Of a stretch of 11,355 bases of DNA, positions 6,216 through 11,355 are shown one piece after another. This stretch comes from Lentisphaeria bacterium (GTDB lineage: Bacteria > Verrucomicrobiota > Lentisphaeria > Victivallales > UBA1829). The number at the start of each line of letters is the position of its first letter. Position 1 is the stretch's first letter. The stretch is taken from NCBI GenBank assembly GCA_019408975.1, contig DXVA01000131.1, positions 1 to 11,355 of the forward strand, given 5' to 3'. Position numbers and translations under genes: made by a program. Under the pieces are notes generated by a model. It was not told where the DNA came from. It did no database searches and worked only from the letters and a program-made list of their open reading frames with translations.

Positions 6216-8486
6216 TCAGCGGAAAATCAGATAACAAGGTTTCCAGATTCCCCCGGCCCCCTGGGTATTGGTCAACTTGACCACAATCGTATTGTCGCTG
6301 TTGAAACGAACATGTTCCGTGATATCCGCTTCAAACGGTTTTTTCCAGGAATCAGGGTCCTTCAAGACATCAAATTTCAATTCTCCGCTGTATTTCCCAT
6401 TCACCCATATCCGGCAGCTTTCATCCACAGCTCCAAGGTATAAAATCACTTTGTCGGAACTTTTCTCGGAGATATGACAAGTGGTGCGATACCAGATGTG
6501 ACGATAATTTTGAAATCCCTGCGGTTCCAGATTCAGCCAGGTTGATGCAGTTTTCCATCGACTGCTGTCGAAATCCGGCCTGAAATACTGTTCCTTCTCC
6601 CCCTGGTCATGGAAATCCGGCTGAACCAGCCATCTTTCCGCCAAAGCCTGCGTATCACCGGGAGGAGCCGTCACAGCCGCCGGAAGTTTCCAGACATTTT
6701 TCTCTATTTTATCAAGGTAGCCGGAGTCCACCGCCTGCTTCGGCAGACGGCTGCGCAATTTCTTCAAATTGCTCCAGGCACTGCGTTTCTCCTCCACGGA
6801 GGAATGCCGATCGGCAAAAATCTCTGCACAAGCGGAAGAAGCAATCGCATGTTCCAGCCCGGCGCGCAGAAATTCAACTCTTTTTGCAGCAGCGCTCTCC
6901 TTTGCCAAAGATGCCGCCCGGTCGAGAAACACTCTCCCTTTTTCGAGTTCCCTTACAGGAAAAATCTGATGCGCATAGGCTGCATAATGGAATCCGTGAA
7001 AATACCATTGGCGGGCAGAATTCTCATAAATCTCATTGATGCGGCCGGCATTTTCACGCAAATATCGCCGCCAATATTCAAAATACTGCCTGATTTCATC
7101 AGCAGCGGCGCCAAATGCGGCATAATATTCACCAGCCAGCTTTTCCGGCTCCGCTTCCGGCTCCGCACTCAGACGCCCCATTACATAAATATCAAGCCCG
7201 CGGGCAGCCCACATCCGGCCGGGGCCGTCAATCAACAATCCGATACAGCCGAGCTGCCGGACATAATCAAGTTCATCGGCAAACTGGTCATACCAGACCT
7301 CCGGCATACAGTAGCCACCGTAAAAATAATTCGGGCGCAGATACAACGCAGCACCACTGTCCTTCCATGCCCGGTATTCCCCGCGCAGCCACTCGTCATA
7401 CTCCGGCAGGCGCGGAAACGGAATATCCGGAACCAGCCCTACATAAAAACGGCTGTTCAGTTTCACCTCGCGCGGAGCGTAAAAGTAACTTTGATAAGCA
7501 TAGATTGACATTCCTGCATCCGGTTTCAGTTTTACAGCTTTGTCATAAACCATTTTATAAAATTTCGCATAACGCTCCCCCACATTCCGGTACAGAGCGT
7601 AGCGTCCGGTCGGCCCTCGCCGATCCTCTCCGTCCAAAGCCAGACAATTCGCACATACACAACGGTTTTGCGTATCGTTTTCCTTAACATTCACCAGAAA
7701 ATCCATTGATGGATATTTTTGCGAAGCCCTCCGCCAAACATCCACGATCTGCTGCTGAAACCCTTCATTGCTGACACACATGGAAGCATTCCTGCGGACT
7801 TCGCGCCTGCCGTCCGGACGTAAGGCAAACCACTCCGGATGTTCCTTTCCATACTGTGCCGCCCAACGGGTAAAAGCATGCCCGTATGCACCGTAATGCT
7901 GGAGAAAATCCGCATCGGAGGCATGCATGACCCGCCTTGCCCAGCGAAACTCATCAGCCGTTTTCAAAGCTGTCGCCCGGACAAAACGGAATCCCGGCTT
8001 ATAAACTCCGTCCGCGGAACCGTCAATCACGGCTTTTTCATATTTCGGAATCACCTCGCCGGACTCTCCCGGCCACAGCCAGCGCACCTTCAAAATATGC
8101 TGAAGATAATGGTATACTCCGAAAAGAGTTCCGGGCGCCGCATCCGGGCGGCTTTCCTCCCGTGTGTTGTCTCTGCCGATAATATACATGAAATTGCCGT
8201 CCGTCCGGATCAGGTAGCTGTTCAGAGGACAGTCGGAGACATCCAGTTTCCGTTTCGCGGCGGAGCGTGTATTCCCAAGGAAAAAACCGCCGGTGATTCC
8301 GGGGCCGAATTTTTTCTCGGGAAGAATCGGAAGCTCAATACCGGTGGATTTCTCCAGATGATACTGCAATTCCCGGGCGGCGGATTTCTCAACGGATTTC
8401 GCCCGGTCAGGAATAATGATGGCCTGATATCCCCAAAGCGGAATGGCGGCAAATGCGGCAAACAGCAGAATGCAAACGGTTTTCAT
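6216..8486 (-). CDS. Exported DUF4838 protein, putative glycan-active enzyme
   Basis: Protein of 756 residues starting MKTVCILLFAAFAAIPLWG, a typical signal peptide, so exported. Residues about 20-155 look like the alpha/beta domain that precedes catalytic barrels in GH67/GH20-type enzymes (AARELQYHLEKSTGIELPI; FGVYHYLQ). The DUF4838 region follows (about 165-470) with the CVCANC cluster near 276-281 that recurs in this family. A mostly helical part spans about 470-600. The last 130 residues form a galactose-binding-like beta-sandwich (YLGAVDESCRIWVNGKYSG). Glycan binding or hydrolysis is inferred; no activity can be assigned. The ATG at 8486 is chosen because it opens the signal peptide and has GGTGA 5 nt upstream. 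An in-frame ATG at 8498 overlaps the previous gene and has poor spacing. Five nt separate it from the prepilin-like gene, so translation is probably coupled. Confidence 0.85.
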   Translation of the reverse strand: MKTVCILLFAAFAAIPLWGYQAIIIPDRAKSVEKSAARELQYHLEKSTGIELPILPEKKFGPGITGGFFLGNTRSAAKRKLDVSDCPLNSYLIRTDGNFMYIIGRDNTREESRPDAAPGTLFGVYHYLQHILKVRWLWPGESGEVIPKYEKAVIDGSADGVYKPGFRFVRATALKTADEFRWARRVMHASDADFLQHYGAYGHAFTRWAAQYGKEHPEWFALRPDGRREVRRNASMCVSNEGFQQQIVDVWRRASQKYPSMDFLVNVKENDTQNRCVCANCLALDGEDRRGPTGRYALYRNVGERYAKFYKMVYDKAVKLKPDAGMSIYAYQSYFYAPREVKLNSRFYVGLVPDIPFPRLPEYDEWLRGEYRAWKDSGAALYLRPNYFYGGYCMPEVWYDQFADELDYVRQLGCIGLLIDGPGRMWAARGLDIYVMGRLSAEPEAEPEKLAGEYYAAFGAAADEIRQYFEYWRRYLRENAGRINEIYENSARQWYFHGFHYAAYAHQIFPVRELEKGRVFLDRAASLAKESAAAKRVEFLRAGLEHAIASSACAEIFADRHSSVEEKRSAWSNLKKLRSRLPKQAVDSGYLDKIEKNVWKLPAAVTAPPGDTQALAERWLVQPDFHDQGEKEQYFRPDFDSSRWKTASTWLNLEPQGFQNYRHIWYRTTCHISEKSSDKVILYLGAVDESCRIWVNGKYSGELKFDVLKDPDSWKKPFEADITEHVRFNSDNTIVVKLTNTQGAGGIWKPCYLIFR

Positions 8487-8491
8487 GTCGG

Positions 8492-8496
8492 TCACC
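8492..8496 (-). promoter_or_regulatory. RBS deciding the DUF4838 start
   Basis: GGTGA on the minus strand overlaps the stop codon of the prepilin-like gene and lies 5 nt before the ATG at 8486. It supports translational coupling and the shorter start. Confidence 0.6.
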
Positions 8497-9211
8497 ATTT
8501 CCCCGCCGGAGTCCAGAAGAAAAGAGCCAAAGCCCTCGGGTCATTGGAGGAACCGCCGGCAGTCGGATAACACTCCCGCATGCTTTTGCTGCCGACATGC
8601 CCGTCAATATAAGAAACATTGATCCCGGCACCATGCCTGAACCTGATATTCGACCACTGGTCACCGCGAGGGCCTACGGATGCACTCTGATGCTCAATCA
8701 TGCACAATGTGGCGCTTGGTTTCTGAAACTGGGTGATCTTCGCAAAAGGCCTCGTGTAGGAACTGGAGACAGCGCCGGTATAACAGTTTTGCGCATATCC
8801 GCCGCGATAGCAGGCCTGCCAGAGCCAGTCGCCGCCTCCGGGAGCGGCAAGCTCCTTCTCGAAATCCTGAGACGGGCACAGCGGAGTAGAATAATCCGGT
8901 CGGTCCGGAGTCGGTTTGTAGGTGTGGTTCAGACGGGACAGGAAGATCGAAGAGGCATAGGGTCCCAGCAGGGCGGAAAAATAGCGGTATCTCATTTGCA
9001 TATTCTTATGCTCGGAATATGCACAATAATCATTGTAGTCCAATGTATAGGCAAGAAACCCCATCCCCATCTGCTTCATCTGATTGGCACAGGATGCCTG
9101 ACGTGCCTTTTCCCGTGCCTTGCTCAACGCCGGAAGAAGAAGAGCAGCCAGAATGGAGATGATCGAAATTACAACCAGGAGCTCAATAAGCGAGAAAAAC
9201 CGTTTCTGCAT
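8492..9211 (-). CDS. Prepilin-like protein with H-X9-DG motif
   Basis: Protein of 239 residues. The N-terminus MQKRFFSLIELLVVISIISILAA (given here as two parts: MQKRFFSLIE, then LLVVISIISILAA) is a type IV prepilin/pseudopilin leader with the conserved Glu at +5 after the presumed cleavage site. The residue at -1 is Phe, not the usual Gly. A soluble domain with several Cys follows. Near the C-terminus H193 and D203-G204 in RHGAGINVSYIDGHV form the H-X9-DG signature of prepilin-type proteins multiplied in Planctomycetes, Verrucomicrobia and Lentisphaerota. Likely an inner-membrane-anchored or secretion-machinery protein; the role is unknown. The start at ATG 9211 has AAAGGTGA 5 nt upstream; an in-frame GTG at 9220 falls inside that ribosome-binding site. 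It is the first gene of a unit with the DUF4838 gene. Confidence 0.88.
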   Translation of the reverse strand: MQKRFFSLIELLVVISIISILAALLLPALSKAREKARQASCANQMKQMGMGFLAYTLDYNDYCAYSEHKNMQMRYRYFSALLGPYASSIFLSRLNHTYKPTPDRPDYSTPLCPSQDFEKELAAPGGGDWLWQACYRGGYAQNCYTGAVSSSYTRPFAKITQFQKPSATLCMIEHQSASVGPRGDQWSNIRFRHGAGINVSYIDGHVGSKSMRECYPTAGGSSNDPRALALFFWTPAGKW

Positions 9212-9216
9212 GTCAT

Positions 9217-9224
9217 TCACCTTT
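9217..9224 (-). promoter_or_regulatory. RBS deciding the prepilin-like start
   Basis: AAAGGTGA on the minus strand, 5 nt before the ATG at 9211. It covers the alternative GTG start at 9220, which is therefore rejected. Confidence 0.7.
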
Positions 9225-9248
9225 GTTTTATATTAATCACCTGCATAT

Positions 9249-9254
9249 ATTATA
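9249..9254 (-). promoter_or_regulatory. -10 box of the prepilin-DUF4838 unit
   Basis: A perfect TATAAT on the minus strand, about 38 nt before the ATG at 9211. At 17 nt spacing the -35 is only ATTTTT (9272-9277), far from consensus. A good -10 with a poor -35 is typical of activator-dependent promoters and would suit control by the divergent AraC protein; that link is inference. Confidence 0.5.
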
Positions 9255-9301
9255 CTTCATTTTGGTTCAATAAAAATGGCAAAAAACACCTATTTTTTAA
9301 C

Positions 9302-9341
9302 AAAAGATTGGTTTTCCGGCATTTGCCGCGCCAAATCTTTT
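9302..9341. terminator. Stem-loop with T tracts both ways, terminator or operator
   Basis: AAAAGATT plus GG (9302-9311) pair with CC plus AATCTTTT (9331-9341, one bulged A at 9333). An inner CGGC/GCCG stem (9317-9320 with 9325-9328) encloses ATTT. A T run ends the stem on both strands (T5 plus, T4 minus). On the minus strand it could stop transcripts from the activase operon that run antisense through araC before they reach the prepilin gene. Its place between divergent promoters also fits an operator. Confidence 0.4.
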
Positions 9342-9368
9342 TGCAAACCTCCGGTAGAGCCCTATATT
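9341..9368 (+). promoter_or_regulatory. Candidate promoter of the araC-type gene
   Basis: TTGCAA (9341-9346) and TATATT (9363-9368) with a 16-nt spacer. Transcription would begin near 9375, leaving a leader of almost 190 nt before the regulator's ATG at 9563. Confidence 0.45.
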
Positions 9369-9390
9369 AAAAGCGGCGTCGAAAATAAAC

Positions 9391-9534
9391 TACCGTGATG
9401 CAAGCATGCACGGTATCGGGGATTTCGCCTCCGGCGACCAGCTTATGCAGCTGGAACGCGGCAGGACTGAGAGTCCTGCACGAAGCTATTTTGCGATGCA
9501 AAGCATCGTACTATTAAACCAATTTTCTTTAATA
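9391..9534 (+). ncRNA. Hairpin array: candidate structured leader RNA
   Basis: Six consecutive inverted repeats fill this stretch. (1) 9391-9415: TACCGTG/CACGGTA outside ATGC-AA-GCAT, one bulged G. (2) 9425-9437: TCGCC/GGCGA, 3-nt loop. (3) 9438-9454: CCAGCT/AGCTGG, 5-nt loop. (4) 9461-9479: GCAGGACT/AGTCCTGC, 3-nt loop. (5) 9494-9508: CGATGC/GCATCG, AAA loop. (6) 9512-9534: TATTAAA/TTTAATA, 9-nt loop. They lie between a plausible promoter and the regulator gene, with no credible protein frame. I recognise no known riboswitch. It could be a 5' leader controlling araC translation or a separate small RNA, although no terminator ends it. Confidence 0.45.
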
Positions 9535-9548
9535 AACTGTAGGCGGAG

Positions 9549-9566
9549 ATGCAGAGCACCACATGA
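9549..9566 (+). other. Possible 5-codon leader ORF overlapping the araC start
   Basis: ATG CAG AGC ACC ACA TGA starts right behind AGGCGGAG (9541-9548), and its stop overlaps the ATGATG of the regulator. It may load ribosomes for a gene with a weak site of its own. The spacing from the purine stretch is short, so this is only a candidate. Confidence 0.25.
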
Positions 9567-10444
9567 TGAAACTGAAAAGTCCAAAAGGATATGAATTCAA
9601 CCGGGATGATCGGCTTTCCAGCAGTCTGCTGGTTCAGCCGATCATCATTCGCCAGTTGCAGGCATTTCTGCGGCATGAGCCGCCGCGGGACATCGTAAAA
9701 AGCTCCAGTATCCACCAATACTACGTACTTTGGATCTGCCTGAAAGGCGAAGGCTGCCTGATGGTGAACGGCATTTCTTATGTGCTCCGCGAAAAAAACG
9801 CCATCATCACATTTCCGGCGCAGCAGCACCAGCGACTTCCCATGGACAACAAAAAGGCGGACTGGCTCCTGATCCGTTTTTCGGCAGACTGTCCCCGATG
9901 GTTCAACATGTTCCAGAACCGGGTCATACGCCTGTCGCAGAAATCCATCGGATATCTCAAGCTCTTTTCCAGGCATTATCTGGATGCATCTCATGAACAC
10001 ATTCCCGATGCCGCACTCGAATGTTCTTATTATCTGGGACTGCTTCTGAACTCCCTGAGAACTGCTCCGGAACTGAGTGAAGACGCCGTACAGCCGGCTG
10101 CATCCGGCAACGATTATGTGCGACAGGCCTGCCAGCTGATCATCTCACCGGAACTCACCGACAGGTCTTATCAGCTGATTGCCAGAAAAATCGGGATTTC
10201 ACCGGCTTATCTCCGGGAACTTTTCAAAAAATACGTCGGGCTCACACCGGCACAATTAATAAAAAGCCATCAGCATAAAGCAATGCAGAATCTGCTGTTG
10301 AATTCATCCATGAATATCAGCCAGATCGCGGAAAAATGCGGTTATGACAATGTCTACTCTTTCTCCCGCTATTTCAAGAAGGCAACCGGCATTTCACCGA
10401 AACAGTTCAGGAAAAAATACCGCCATACGCAGGAGTTTCAGTAA
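9563..10444 (+). CDS. AraC-family transcriptional regulator
   Basis: A 293-residue DNA-binding regulator. The N-terminal half (about 25-110) looks like the cupin-type sensing domain (LWICLKGEGCLMVNG ... AIITFPAQQHQR) that usually binds a sugar or similar ligand. The C-terminal AraC domain (about 185-285) has both helix-turn-helix units: IARKIGISPAYLRELFKKYVG (in two parts: IARKIGISPAYL, RELFKKYVG) and ISQIAEKCGYDNVYSFSRYFKK (ISQIAEKCGY, DNVYSFSRYFKK), then TGISPKQFRK. It is divergent from the prepilin/DUF4838 unit, its most likely target. The start is either ATG of an ATGATG (9563 or 9566); the ribosome-binding site is poor (GGAG at 9545-9548 is 14 nt away). The gene ends 1 nt from the convergent activase gene with no terminator between. 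Confidence 0.93.
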   Translation: MMKLKSPKGYEFNRDDRLSSSLLVQPIIIRQLQAFLRHEPPRDIVKSSSIHQYYVLWICLKGEGCLMVNGISYVLREKNAIITFPAQQHQRLPMDNKKADWLLIRFSADCPRWFNMFQNRVIRLSQKSIGYLKLFSRHYLDASHEHIPDAALECSYYLGLLLNSLRTAPELSEDAVQPAASGNDYVRQACQLIISPELTDRSYQLIARKIGISPAYLRELFKKYVGLTPAQLIKSHQHKAMQNLLLNSSMNISQIAEKCGYDNVYSFSRYFKKATGISPKQFRKKYRHTQEFQ

Positions 10445-10445
10445 A

Positions 10446-11315
10446 TCAGCATTTCTTCAGAGAGTCATTCCAATTACAGATCAGCTCCTCCGGCGGCGCG
10501 GACATGGAGTCCCAATCCGCCTCACGCAATCCTGCCGTCTCCGCTTTGCCGCGTCCCATGTCATGATAAGGTAGCAATTCAAGCGACTCCACATGCGGAA
10601 GCCCGGAAAGTTCTTTGAGCAAAGCAAGAAATTCCTCATCAGCATTCTTCCCTCGAACCATCGGAACACGCAGGATCATCCTGTTGCCGGCAGCAGAAAG
10701 AGACCGCAGATTTCTGTAAACAAGCTCAAAATCCGCTCCCGTCAATTCCTGATAGCGCGATCCGGGCGCTTTGATGTCAAACAGGAACAAATCGCATTTC
10801 CCGATCACGCGTTCAAACTGCTGCGGAGGAACCGCGCCGGAGGTTTCCACCGCCGTAGAAATTCCCTCCTCTTTTGCGGCGGACAGCAGGGACAGGGCAA
10901 ACTCTGTCTGCGCCAGCGGCTCACCGCCGGAAAGAGTCAGCCCGCCGCCGGTCTCATCGTAATAAAACCTGTCGCGGCGGACAATCCGCATGACATCTTC
11001 CACGCTCACGGAACGTCCCAGCAGAGTCAATGCCGCCCCCGGACACTCTTTCACGCAGAGCCCACAGCCGGAGCACAGGCACTCCGGTCTGCGGCGGCAG
11101 TTCTCTCCGGGAAGAAAGTTCTTACAGCGTCCGCATCCGATACAGGCATTTTTCTGAAAGGACACCCTCGGAGAAAACGGATGCGATTCCGGATTATGGC
11201 ACCAGACACAATGCAGGGGGCATCCCTGGAAAAATACGGTTGTCCTGATCCCCGGACCATCGCCGGCGCAATAGCGCTGAATGTTGAAAATGCGTCCCGT
11301 AAGTTCACGCGCCAT
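10446..11315 (-). CDS. Glycyl radical enzyme activating protein (radical SAM)
   Basis: Activase of 289 residues that uses S-adenosylmethionine and a [4Fe-4S] cluster to install the glycyl radical on a partner enzyme under anaerobic conditions. DGPGIRTTVFFQGCPLHCVWC contains the CxxxCxxC cluster motif (C32, C36, C39; read as DGPGIRTTVFF then QGCPLHCVWC). A ferredoxin-like insert follows with C58xxC61xxC64 and C81xxC84xxC87xxxC91P for two more clusters, marking the longer activase class rather than short PFL activase. LSGGEP (128-133) is the SAM-binding stretch. The ATG at 11315 is chosen over 11321 because GGAGG lies 7 nt upstream of the former and only 1 nt from the latter. The start overlaps an upstream frame that looks like the C-terminus of a glycyl radical enzyme, its likely partner. 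The partner's substrate is not known. Confidence 0.93.
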   Translation of the reverse strand: MARELTGRIFNIQRYCAGDGPGIRTTVFFQGCPLHCVWCHNPESHPFSPRVSFQKNACIGCGRCKNFLPGENCRRRPECLCSGCGLCVKECPGAALTLLGRSVSVEDVMRIVRRDRFYYDETGGGLTLSGGEPLAQTEFALSLLSAAKEEGISTAVETSGAVPPQQFERVIGKCDLFLFDIKAPGSRYQELTGADFELVYRNLRSLSAAGNRMILRVPMVRGKNADEEFLALLKELSGLPHVESLELLPYHDMGRGKAETAGLREADWDSMSAPPEELICNWNDSLKKC

Positions 11316-11355
11316 GAGCATGCCTCCGCGGAATATCCTGCTGAACCTCCGGCGC
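11305..11355 (-). CDS. C-terminal end of a probable glycyl radical enzyme (partial)
   Basis: Sixteen codons in from the window edge end in TGA at 11305 and read APEVQQDIPRRHAHGA. This resembles the extreme C-terminus of PFL-like glycyl radical enzymes, which follows the RVxGYxxxF radical loop and has the form (S/P)xxxQQ(D/E)II(A/x)RTxH. The frame overlaps the activase start by 11 nt, the arrangement usual for an enzyme-activase pair. With so few residues, and the glycine itself outside the window, the type cannot be told. Confidence 0.55.
   Translation of the reverse strand, partial: APEVQQDIPRRHAHGA
11323..11327 (-). promoter_or_regulatory. RBS deciding the activase start
   Basis: GGAGG on the minus strand, 7 nt before the ATG at 11315. 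An ATG at 11321 is too close to be used from this site. It lies inside the end of the upstream coding frame, suggesting coupled translation. Confidence 0.75.

Noticed and set aside
6609..9370. Several 190-305 codon plus-strand frames opposite the DUF4838 and prepilin genes
   Set aside because: All are opposite well-supported genes, overlap one another, and show no domains or start signals.
9447..9479. T-box-like TGGAACGCGG and TPP-riboswitch-like CTGAGA in the araC leader
   Set aside because: The T-box core (TGGNACCGCG) is broken by a missing base and no specifier loop or antiterminator is present. CTGAGA here is just the loop region of a perfect 8-bp hairpin and lacks the other TPP motifs.
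9391..9510. Integron attC site or CRISPR array
   Set aside because: The hairpins differ from one another in sequence, there are no RYYYAAC/GTTRRRY core sites, no equal-length repeats with spacers, and no integrase or cas gene.
9406..9594. 62-codon plus-strand frame across the hairpin array
   Set aside because: It runs through the hairpins, overlaps the regulator start out of frame, and has no ribosome-binding site or recognisable features.

Overview
The window looks like chromosomal DNA from a polysaccharide-degrading anaerobe of the Lentisphaerota (Victivallis-like). The main clue is the gene at 8492-9211. It encodes a prepilin-like protein with an FSLIELLVV leader and an H-X9-DG motif, lying directly upstream of an exported DUF4838 protein. 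Such pairs are abundant in Lentisphaerota and their Verrucomicrobia/Planctomycetes relatives. Cytoplasmic GH38 and GH78 glycosidases and a glycyl-radical-enzyme activase fit an anaerobic sugar fermenter. The phylum call is inference from gene content; no rRNA or marker gene is present.

Layout. Positions 29-2614 (+) encode a GH38 alpha-mannosidase followed by a long-stem terminator. Converging on it, 2859-5045 (-) encodes a GH78 alpha-L-rhamnosidase with its own promoter and terminator. Upstream of that on the same strand are a membrane-anchored FMN-binding (RnfG/NqrC-like) protein (5325-5942) and two tiny coupled open frames (5211-5332). That unit ends in a hairpin/T-tract terminator at 5119-5162, and its promoter region carries a perfect 20-bp palindrome. 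Next comes a two-gene unit on the minus strand: prepilin-like protein (8492-9211), then DUF4838 protein (6216-8486). An AraC-family regulator (9563-10444, +) is divergent from it. On the minus strand, the right end holds a glycyl-radical-enzyme activase (10446-11315) and the last codons of what looks like its glycyl radical enzyme (11305-11355).

How the genes may work together. The AraC protein is a natural candidate to sense a sugar and control the divergent prepilin/DUF4838 unit, whose promoter has a perfect -10 but no good -35. The exported DUF4838 protein could act on glycans outside the cytoplasm. The GH38 and GH78 enzymes lack signal peptides and would trim mannose and rhamnose from imported oligosaccharides. 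The glycyl radical enzyme at the edge could belong to downstream fermentation, but its substrate cannot be read from this window.

The most unusual structure is the araC leader (about 9391-9534). It contains six consecutive short-loop inverted repeats just after a plausible promoter, which suggests a structured 5' leader RNA or small RNA. Second is the pair of overlapping micro-frames behind the FMN-binding gene, which would join into one Cys-containing small protein if a G5 tract were one base longer. No CRISPR array, insertion sequence, tRNA or rRNA was seen.
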